Origin: Bacteroidales bacterium
Lineage (GTDB): Bacteria; Bacteroidota; Bacteroidia; Bacteroidales; WCHB1-69
DNA: 64,000 bases
NCBI GenBank assembly: GCA_016288655.1
Contig: JAEEKX010000003.1
Coordinates: forward strand, 1 to 64,000
Direction: 5' to 3'
Numbering within the stretch: the first letter of the stretch is position 1; each line of letters starts with the position of its first letter. A program made the translations under genes and the position numbers. The notes below the pieces were generated by a model that worked only from the letters and a program-made list of their open reading frames with translations, did not search any database and was not told the origin of the DNA. Shown piece by piece: positions 28,498 through 37,000 of this stretch.

Positions 28498-29577
28498 ATG
28501 GCAAAAGAATTAAAATTAATGAAGGGTAATCAGGCCATCGCGGAGGCGGCGATTCGCTGCGGCTGCGACGGATACTTCGGATATCCGATCACTCCTCAGA
28601 GTGAGGTTCTCGAGCACCTGATGGCCGAGCGGCCGTATCTGACCACCGGCATGGTCGTTCTTCAGGCCGAGAGTGAGCTGGCTTCCATCAACATGGTGTA
28701 TGCCGGTGCTTCTTGCGGCAAGCGCGTCATGACGTCTTCGTCTTCCCCTGGCTTTTCTTTGATGCAGGAAGGTCTTTCCTATATCGCCGGCGCTGAACTG
28801 CCCGCATTGTGTGTCAACGTCGTCCGCGGCGGCCCAGGCCTCGGCACCATCCAGCCCTCCCAGTCCGACTATTTCCAGACCACCAAGGGCGGCGGTCACG
28901 GCGACTATCGTCTGATCACCCTCGCCCCTGCGTCCGTGCAGGAGATGTACGACTTCGTGGAACTCGGCTTCGACCTCGCCTTCAAGTATCGCAACCCGGT
29001 CGCCATCCTCTCCGACGGTGTCATCGGCCAGGTGATGGAGAAGGTGATGGTGGACGACTACAAGCCGCGTTGGACCAACGAGTACATTGAGAAGAACTGC
29101 CCGTGGGCGGCCACCGGCCATCGTTCCACCGGCAAGCACAGAATTGTCACTTCCCTCGAACTCGAAGCCCTCAAGCAGGAAGCCATCAACGAGCGCATCC
29201 AGGCCAAGTACCGCAAGTGCGAGGAGGAGGATGCCCGCTATGAGGCCATCCAGTGTGACGACGCCGAATACCTGTTCGTGGCTTACGGCTCCGCTGCCCG
29301 TATCTGTATGAAATCCATTGAGTTGGCTCGCGCAGAAGGCATCAAGGTCGGCCTGGTCCGCCCGATTACCCTGTGGCCCTTCCCGACGAAAGCCGTGGCA
29401 GAAATCGGCGGCCGCGTGAAGAAGATCCTGAGCGTGGAGATGAACGCCGGCCAGATGATGGAGGACGTCAAACTCGCCGTCAACTGCAAGGTGCCCGTCG
29501 AGCATTACGGCCGTTACGGCGGCGTCATCCCGACCCCGATCGAGATTCTGGATGCTTTGAAAAAAATGGTTAAATAA
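28498..29577 (+). CDS. 2-oxoacid:ferredoxin oxidoreductase alpha subunit (VorB/KorA-like)
   Basis: KGNQAIAEAAIRCGCDGYFGYPITPQSEVLEHLM; SSPGFSLMQEGLSYIAGAELP. Confidence 0.94.
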   Translation: MAKELKLMKGNQAIAEAAIRCGCDGYFGYPITPQSEVLEHLMAERPYLTTGMVVLQAESELASINMVYAGASCGKRVMTSSSSPGFSLMQEGLSYIAGAELPALCVNVVRGGPGLGTIQPSQSDYFQTTKGGGHGDYRLITLAPASVQEMYDFVELGFDLAFKYRNPVAILSDGVIGQVMEKVMVDDYKPRWTNEYIEKNCPWAATGHRSTGKHRIVTSLELEALKQEAINERIQAKYRKCEEEDARYEAIQCDDAEYLFVAYGSAARICMKSIELARAEGIKVGLVRPITLWPFPTKAVAEIGGRVKKILSVEMNAGQMMEDVKLAVNCKVPVEHYGRYGGVIPTPIEILDALKKMVK

Positions 29578-29594
29578 TTTAATGCTTTGAAATT

Positions 29595-30437
29595 ATGACA
29601 AGAGAAGAGATAATCAAACCTGAAAACTTAGTGTACAGACGCACGCCGGTCCTCACCGACAACGTCATGCACTACTGCCCTGGCTGCGGCCATGGTGTGG
29701 TTCACAGAATCATCGCCGAGGTCATTGAAGAGATGGGCATCCAAGACAACGTGGTGGGCATCTCCCCGGTAGGTTGCTCCGTGTTGGCGTACAACTACTT
29801 CGACGTTGACTTTGTGGAGGCGGCCCACGGTCGTGCTCCGGCGTGCGCCAGCGCCATCAAGCGCCTGCGCCCCGAGACCTTCGTGTTCTCGTACCAGGGC
29901 GACGGCGACCTGGCCTCCATCGGCTGCGCCGAGGTGATGCACGCTTGCAACCGCGGCGAGAACATCACGATGATCTTCATCAACAACGGCATCTACGGCA
30001 TGACCGGCGGTCAGATGGCTCCCACCACCCTTGAGGGTATGGAGACCGTGACCAGTCCCTACGGCCGTGATCCCGAGATCATGGGTCATACGATGCGTCT
30101 CACCGAGGTCCTGGCTCAACTGCCCGGCACTTACTACGTGACCCGTCAGGCGGTCTATACCCCGGCTTTGGCCCGCAAGTGCAAACGCGCCATCCGCCAG
30201 GCCTTCGAAAACCAGAAGCTCAACAAGGGCGTCTCCTTCGTGGAAGTCACCTCCAACTGCAACTCCGGCTGGAAGATGACCCCCGTGCAGGCCAACAAGT
30301 GGATGGAAGAGAACACGCTCAAGTACTTCCCGCTCGGCGACATGAAAGTTGACGGCAAGTTCGATCCCAAGTTCATCGAGCGCGTTGCCACGTTCGACCA
30401 GCCCAACGAAACCCGTTTCTCCTTGAGAAGCAAGTAA
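29595..30437 (+). CDS. 2-oxoacid:ferredoxin oxidoreductase beta subunit (TPP-binding)
   Basis: YCPGCGHGVVHRIIAEV; YQGDGDLASIGCAEVMHACNRGENITMIFINNGIYGMTGGQMAPTT. Confidence 0.95.
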   Translation: MTREEIIKPENLVYRRTPVLTDNVMHYCPGCGHGVVHRIIAEVIEEMGIQDNVVGISPVGCSVLAYNYFDVDFVEAAHGRAPACASAIKRLRPETFVFSYQGDGDLASIGCAEVMHACNRGENITMIFINNGIYGMTGGQMAPTTLEGMETVTSPYGRDPEIMGHTMRLTEVLAQLPGTYYVTRQAVYTPALARKCKRAIRQAFENQKLNKGVSFVEVTSNCNSGWKMTPVQANKWMEENTLKYFPLGDMKVDGKFDPKFIERVATFDQPNETRFSLRSK

Positions 30438-30458
30438 TTAATTAAAAAATCAAGAACA

Positions 30459-31010
30459 ATGACAGAAGAAATAATTATCGCAGGCTTCGGCGGGCAAGGC
30501 GTCCTCTCCATGGCTACGATCTTGGCCTACGCCGGCATCATGCAAGACAAAGAGGTGAGCTGGCTCCCCTCGTACGGTCCGGAAATGCGTGGTGGCACCT
30601 CCAATGTCACGGTCATCCTCAGCGATGAGCGCATCTGCTCCCCCTACCTGAACCAGTTCGACACCGCCATCATCCTCAACCAGCAGTCCATGGACAAGTT
30701 CGAATCGTCGGTGAAACCTGGCGGTTTGCTGATCTATGACCCCAACGGCATCACCAACCACCCAACCCGCAAGGACATCAACATCTACCAGGTGGCTGCC
30801 GCCGACAAGGCCAACGAACTCGGCATCTCCAAACTGTTCAACATGATCGTTCTCGGTGGATTTTTGGCAGTGAAACCGCTCGTCACCCCCGAAATGTTGC
30901 ACAAGGGACTGGAGAAGTCGCTTCCCGAACGTCACCACCACCTCATTCCCAAGAACGAGGAGGCCGTGGAGATCGGCAAGGGCTTGCTGAAACCCTATCA
31001 CACCTTGTAA
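30459..31010 (+). CDS. 2-oxoacid:ferredoxin oxidoreductase gamma subunit
   Basis: IIIAGFGGQGVLSMATILAYAGIMQDKEVSWLPSYGPEMRGGTSNVTVI. Confidence 0.95.
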   Translation: MTEEIIIAGFGGQGVLSMATILAYAGIMQDKEVSWLPSYGPEMRGGTSNVTVILSDERICSPYLNQFDTAIILNQQSMDKFESSVKPGGLLIYDPNGITNHPTRKDINIYQVAAADKANELGISKLFNMIVLGGFLAVKPLVTPEMLHKGLEKSLPERHHHLIPKNEEAVEIGKGLLKPYHTL

Positions 31011-31030
31011 CCCATTGGGTGATAATAAAA

Positions 31031-31057
31031 AAGGCGACCGAAAGGTCGCCTTTTTTT
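31031..31057 (+). terminator. Intrinsic terminator of the oxidoreductase operon
   Basis: aaggcgacc-gaaa-ggtcgcctt stem followed by T-run (GAAA tetraloop). Confidence 0.9.
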
Positions 31058-31063
31058 TGAACG

Positions 31064-31137
31064 TCGGGGTGAGAAGACTCGAACTTCCGACCCCTTGCAC
31101 CCCATGCAAGTACGCTAGCCAACTGCGCCACACCCCG
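31064..31137 (-). tRNA. tRNA-Pro (GGG)
   Basis: Minus strand CGGGGTGTGGCGCAGTTGGCTAGCGTACTTGCATGGGGTGCAAGGGGTCGGAAGTTCGAGTCTTCTCACCCCGA; acceptor, anticodon CTTGC/GCAAG and T stems intact; anticodon GGG; CCA not encoded. Confidence 0.93.
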
Positions 31138-31354
31138 TTCAAATTTGCGAGTGCAAAAGTAGGAAAATTTTCAATACGCGCAACCCTTTTCTAAAAAATT
31201 TTTTTCAAGTAGAAAAAATGAGGTCGGAGAATGGAAAAAAACAATAAAAGTCCGCGATTTTAATACCCAAAATGACTAATTCCATTTTTTCAAGCATAAA
31301 AATGATCACTTAATTCCATAAAAGCCAGCTGTTTTGATGAAAGAAAAAAATACG

Positions 31355-31362
31355 TATTTTTG
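31355..31362 (+). promoter_or_regulatory. TATTTTTG -7 box upstream of gmk
   Basis: Matches TAnnTTTG; TTTG at 31333-31336 18 nt upstream. Confidence 0.6.
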
Positions 31363-31393
31363 CAGTCGTAAGATTGAAAATTGCAACCGCCTT

Positions 31394-31963
31394 ATGCAGA
31401 CCAAGTTAATCGTTGTATCCGCCCCGTCGGGCGCCGGCAAGACGTCCATTGTCCGCCACTTGCTTGAGAAGTTTCCGGAACTCTCTTTCTCCGTTTCCGC
31501 CACCACCCGTGCCAAACGCGGCATGGAGGTTGATGGCCACGACTACTATTTCATCAGCGTGCCGGAGTTTCAGAGCCGCATTGAGAACGGCGCTTTCTTA
31601 GAGTGGCAGGAGGTGTATGCAGGCCAGTACTATGGCTCGTTGAAGTCGGAGGTGGACCGCTTGGGCGCCGAGGGCAAGGTGGTGATCTTTGATGTGGACG
31701 TGCTGGGCGGGCTCAACATCAAGAAGTACTACGGCGACCGCGCTCTGTCGGTCTTCATCCAGCCGCCGACGCTGGAGAGTCTGGGAGAGCGGCTGAGGGG
31801 CCGCGGCACCGAGACGCCCGAGTCGCTCAAGAAGCGCCTCGACAAGGCGGCCTACGAACTCTCCTTCGCACCGCAGTTCGACGTGGTGGTGGTGAACGAC
31901 GACCTGCCGACCGCGCAGCGTGAGGCCGAGAACCATATCCATCAGTTCCTATGCCAAAAGTAG
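31394..31963 (+). CDS. gmk: Guanylate kinase
   Basis: KLIVVSAPSGAGKTSIVRHLLEKFPELSFSVSATTRAKRGMEVDGHDYYF. Confidence 0.97.
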   Translation: MQTKLIVVSAPSGAGKTSIVRHLLEKFPELSFSVSATTRAKRGMEVDGHDYYFISVPEFQSRIENGAFLEWQEVYAGQYYGSLKSEVDRLGAEGKVVIFDVDVLGGLNIKKYYGDRALSVFIQPPTLESLGERLRGRGTETPESLKKRLDKAAYELSFAPQFDVVVVNDDLPTAQREAENHIHQFLCQK

Positions 31964-32532
31964 GCCTTTTCTTCGGATCTTTCAACCCCATCCATATCGG
32001 GCATCTCATCATGGCCGAATATTTCGTGGAGAACACCGACCTGGCGGAGGTGTGGTTCGTGGTTTCCCCCAACAACCCGCTGAAGCAGAAGAGTTCGCTG
32101 TTGAGTGCGGCGCAGCGGCTCTACATGGTGAACTTAGCTGTGGAGGACGACGCCCGTTTCCGCTCTTCCGACATCGAGTTCCACTTGCCGCTGCCCTCCT
32201 ACACCTGCCACACGCTGGTGCACTTGCAGGAGAAGTACCCGCAGAAGGAGTTCGTGCTGATCATGGGGGAGGACAACCTGGAGAGTATCGAGAAGTGGAA
32301 GAACTACCAGTATATCCTAGACAATTACAATATATATGTCTATCCGCGTCCGGGCAGTGACGGCGGGAAGTGGAAGGATGCACCGAAGGTGAGGATGGTG
32401 CCGGCGCCGCAGATCGGCATCTCGGCCACGATGATCCGCGAGGCGATTGCCGCGGGGCGGTCGGTGCGGTACTTCCTGCATCCGAAGGTGGCGGAGTGCA
32501 TCGACGAGATGGGATTTTACAAGAAGTTATAG
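31951..32532 (+). CDS. nadD: Nicotinate-nucleotide adenylyltransferase
   Basis: VGLFFGSFNPIHIGHLIMAEYF; ISATMIREAIAAGRSVRYFLHPKVAEC. Confidence 0.96.
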   Translation: MPKVGLFFGSFNPIHIGHLIMAEYFVENTDLAEVWFVVSPNNPLKQKSSLLSAAQRLYMVNLAVEDDARFRSSDIEFHLPLPSYTCHTLVHLQEKYPQKEFVLIMGEDNLESIEKWKNYQYILDNYNIYVYPRPGSDGGKWKDAPKVRMVPAPQIGISATMIREAIAAGRSVRYFLHPKVAECIDEMGFYKKL

Positions 32533-32559
32533 GTTGGCGCTGAGAACGCACGCCTTTTG

Positions 32560-33654
32560 TCATTTTCGTGCCACTTTGTTCCGAAGCAGCATGAACCATC
32601 GTTCTACGGCAAGGTACAGGACCAAGGTGAGAAGAATCGTGGCGAGCCAGAAACAGAGGTAAGTCGTGACTCCGTGGGCATGGGAGAAGTCGGCGAAGTG
32701 GGTGTCGATGATCTGGCAGGCCAGCAGGTTGGTGAGAAACATGGCGTAGGAGAGCAGACTCAAGGCGGTGATGGGGCGACTGATGGCGGTCGGTGCACTC
32801 TCCCACGAGGTGAGTGCGGGCAGCATCAGTCCGATGGCGATCGCGGTGAGGATGGGGTATATGATGTTGATGTAGGTGGCGCTCACCTCGTGGGGGATGA
32901 AGAGCACGGCGGCCATCACCGCGGCTCCGGCCGCGAGGGACACCCACCGGTGTCGCTTCCAGCCGTCGGAATGGTAACGGGCGAACCAGGCGGCCAGTAC
33001 TCCGACGTAGATCGTGTCCGTGCGGCTGAACACCGTCTTGCGGATCCAGATGTCCCAGTCGAATGTGCTGTTCACGTGTTCGGACACCGAGATGCGGAAT
33101 AGTGTAGAGCCGATGATGACGGCGGCGACCAGTCCGGGGACGGCTTTGGGACCGAATGTGCGATGCAGGAGGAGCATCAGCAGGGGAAAGCAGAGGTAGA
33201 ACCACCATTGCACCGGAGTGGACCACGACTCCCAGTAAAAGCCCATGAAGGGGGTGGAGATGTTTTGCGTAAGGGTGGCGAAACGCCATAGCGGTGTTGA
33301 TTCCATATTGCCGGGGATGACGCCCGTGCTGACCACCAGGATATAGACGGCCAGCATGAGGAGGTAGTCGGGAAGGATGCGCAGGGCTGTCCGGAGATAG
33401 AAGCGGGGTGTGGCTTTGAGCAGCGTGTCTGTGCCTTGGTCCGCGTATTTCATGATGGAGCGTCCGATAAGGTAGCCGCTGAGTACGAAAAAAAGGTCCA
33501 CGCCGTGAGGCAGGTGGAGGTTGCCCAGCCAGTCGAGCGACGTGCCGTAAATGAAGTGCTTGCCATGTCCGTGCACCACGCAGATGATGGCGAATGCCCG
33601 GAGCAGGTCTAATCCGAAGATGCGGTTATTAGTGCCAGAGACAAAGAGGTTCAT
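32560..33654 (-). CDS. Acyltransferase 3 (OafA/YrhL-like) membrane protein
   Basis: RIFGLDLLRAFAIICVVHGHG; LPHGVDLFFVLSGYLIGRSIM. Confidence 0.92.
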   Translation of the reverse strand: MNLFVSGTNNRIFGLDLLRAFAIICVVHGHGKHFIYGTSLDWLGNLHLPHGVDLFFVLSGYLIGRSIMKYADQGTDTLLKATPRFYLRTALRILPDYLLMLAVYILVVSTGVIPGNMESTPLWRFATLTQNISTPFMGFYWESWSTPVQWWFYLCFPLLMLLLHRTFGPKAVPGLVAAVIIGSTLFRISVSEHVNSTFDWDIWIRKTVFSRTDTIYVGVLAAWFARYHSDGWKRHRWVSLAAGAAVMAAVLFIPHEVSATYINIIYPILTAIAIGLMLPALTSWESAPTAISRPITALSLLSYAMFLTNLLACQIIDTHFADFSHAHGVTTYLCFWLATILLTLVLYLAVERWFMLLRNKVARK

Positions 33655-33973
33655 ATTGGGAGGGTTCGCAGGATGTGCAAGGGTGCTTGTGGATGGATTT
33701 CAGTTTTCCGATGCTCGAATCGTAATGGTATCAAGGCGATGCCGTTCGCGTCGGTCCCCATGGGAGGGTTGTCCCATTACCGCTTTGTTCGCTCCCTTGA
33801 CTTTTATGATTTTGAGCGTGCAAAGATACGATTATTTTGAAATACGGGGAGTGGTGGGAGACCTTGTTGCGCACTCCTACAAACCGTCATCGTGGCGCTT
33901 TCAGCGAGGATGTCGTTGATGAGTATTTACGATGATGTTGGAAAGTTGCGTAAAATTTGAAAAAGGACTTTAT

Positions 33974-34004
33974 TTTGGGGATAAGCATTTTTTTTGTAAT
34001 TTTG
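33974..34004 (+). promoter_or_regulatory. Consensus Bacteroidota promoter TTTG-N19-TAATTTTG upstream of the RecQ/UvrD fusion gene
   Basis: TTTG 33974-33977, TAATTTTG 33997-34004, 19-nt spacer. Confidence 0.8.
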
Positions 34005-34036
34005 TCGCGCTTTTTGCATGCACAAGTGGTTAAAAA

Positions 34037-37000
34037 ATGGAACAATACGGTCCAAAAATCATTTTTTTTGACACGGAAGTGACGCTAAAGGACAAAAAAG
34101 TCAAGGATATTGGGGCAGTCAGTTCCGAAAATGTTGCTTTCCACTCGTCATCCAAGATCGCATTTATATCATACATTGCAAATGCCCAATATTTATGTGG
34201 ACATAATGTCGTACACCATGACCTGAGGTTCCTCCATTTGGACAATCTTCCTCAGGTGATTGATACACTTTATCTTTCTCCGCTACTGTTTCCGAAAAGG
34301 CCCTATCACTCCTTGTTAAAGGAGGATAAGTTGCAAGTGGATGAACTGAACAATCCAGTAAACGACAGCGAGAAGGCACGCAACCTTTTCTACGATGAAG
34401 TCAATGCATTTTTGTCTCTTCCGGCTGAATTGCAGTCCATTTTTTATGGTCTTTTGAATAAAGAAGCAGAGTTTTCGGGCTTCTTTCATTATATGAAGAA
34501 TGCCCACAACTGGATGCCTGTCATCAGGGGAGAGAGTCAGTTGACGGGTTTCATCGGTTCTTTTTTTACGGGGAAAATATGCGCACATGCTGATTTGTCG
34601 TTGTTGATTAGAAACGCGGCGGTTGAGTTGGCATATACTTTGGCTCTTGTTTTTGCTGATGACACACACTCAATCACACCCTATTGGTTGGTAAGAAATT
34701 ATCCTCAAATCGAGTATGTGATGAAAGTGCTGGTGGGAACTCCTTGTGTTGACGGGTGTGACTACTGTTCAAGGCATTTCAACATCCATGCTGGATTGAA
34801 GCGGTTTTTTGGGTATGATGGATTCCGTCTTTTTGATGGAGAGAATTTACAGGAACGTGCGGTTCAGGCGGCGGTGGATGGACAGTCGTTGTTGACGGTT
34901 TTTCCCACGGGCGGGGGCAAGTCGCTTACATTTCAGTTGCCGGCGCTGATGGCCGGAGAGAGCGAGCACGGACTGACGGTGGTGATCTCTCCATTGCAGT
35001 CGTTGATGAAGGATCAGGTGGATGGCCTTTATCAGCGGGGCATTTTGGATGTTGTCACGATCAATGGAATGTTGGATCCTGTGACTCGAGCCGATGGATT
35101 CAACCGGGTCCGCGACGGCTCGGCGTCGTTGCTTTATATCGCGCCCGAGATGTTGCGCTCGAAGACGCTGGAACGGCTTTTGCTCTCGCGTCACATCACC
35201 CGTTTCGTCATTGACGAGGCGCACTGTTTCTCTGCTTGGGGACAGGATTTCCGTGTCGATTATCTATACATTGCTGATTTTATCCGCAAATTGCAGGAAC
35301 AGAAACAGTTGAAGACACCCATTCCCGTCTCTTGTTTCACGGCCACAGCCAAGCCCAAGGTGATCGCAGACATTTGCGACTATTTTAAGTCAAAACTCAA
35401 TCTTGAGCTGCAATTATACGCCACCACATCCACCCGCAAGAACTTGCGTTATGTGGTACAATATGTTGAGACAGAAGAGGAAAAGTACAATGTGCTGCGC
35501 AATCTCATCTCTGGCCGTGATTGTCCGATCATCGTATATGTGTCTCGTACTCGCAAGGCGGTGGAAATAGCCGAACATTTGCAAAGAGACGGCATTTCGG
35601 CACTGCCGTTCCATGGCAAGATGGACACAAAAGAGAAGGTTGACAACCAAAACCGTTTCATCCAAGATGAGATTCAGGTCATCGTGGCCACGAATGCCTT
35701 CGGAATGGGAGTTGACAAGTCTAATGTGGGATTGGTGATTCACTACGACATTTCGGATTCGTTGGAGAATTACGTGCAGGAGGCGGGACGTGCTGGCCGC
35801 GATCCCAATACGAGTGCGCAATGTTATATTCTCTATAATGAAAGCGATCTGGACAAGCATTTCATCTTGCTTAACCAGACCAAGTTGAGCATGGCGGAGA
35901 TACAGCAGGTGTGGAAGGCGGTCAAAAGTCTTACTCGTCGCCGTCCTGAAGTCACCTGCTCCGCATTGGAGATCGCGCGACAGGCAGGCTGGGACAGCAA
36001 TGTCGGCGATGTTGAGACGCGAGTCAAAACGGCCATCTCCGCTTTGGAGACAGCCGGCTATCTGAAACGCGGCACCAATGTGCCTCATGTGTATGCCACC
36101 AGCATCCAAGTGAAAAATATGGACGAGGCCCACAAGAGACTGATGAACTCGCATCTGCTTGATGAACGTGGGCGACAGAATGCGGTCCGCATCATCAAAT
36201 CGCTCATCTCGTCGCGGAGTGTCGCCCAGGCTCAAGGTGAAGATGCGGAATCGCGCGTGGATTATCTGGCTGACATGCTGGGTTTGGAAAAGGAGGATGT
36301 GATTCGTGCCGTCAACACCATGCGACTGGAGGGAATCCTTAGCGATGAGCAGGATATCTCAGCTTACATTATGCCGAAAGACACCCGCGAAAAATTACGG
36401 TCATCACTGGATACATTCTCTCGTCTTGAACGCTTTTTGCTGTCGCAAATACCGGAGAGTGGCGCTGAGGTCCAATTGAAGGAGTTGAATGAAAAAGCTC
36501 AAACCGCCGAACTTCGCAATTCTTCTGTCAAAAATTTCAGAACGATCATCTATTTTCTCAAACTCAAGGGCTATTTTCGCAAAGAGGGTGGAATTGCGTC
36601 GGATACCATGCGACTCTCGCCCTGTTATGAGATGTCCAAGCTCCGCGATAGATCTGTCAAAAGGATAGAACTCTGCCGTTTTATTATAGATCAACTATAC
36701 CAAACCTACTTGGAACATTTTTCGACAGAAAAAGACAGGCCGATTACGTTTTCTCTGTTGGGATTGATGCAGGCATACCAAAAACACATTCAAACACAAC
36801 TATATACGGATCAAGTCACCCAACAAGTTACCCAACAAGATGTTGAGGAGGCCCTGCTGTATTTATCCAAAATCGGTACTTTGAATTTGGAGGGAGGTTT
36901 CATGGTGTTGTATAATGCCATGCAGATCAAACGGATCTCAGACAGCAGGCAATACAAGGTTGATGACTACCGGTTGTTGAATGAGTTCTATAAACAGAAG

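Noticed and set aside
33551-33919. 122-aa plus-strand ORF
   Set aside because: Overlaps acyltransferase start and promoter region on the other strand; no domain evidence.
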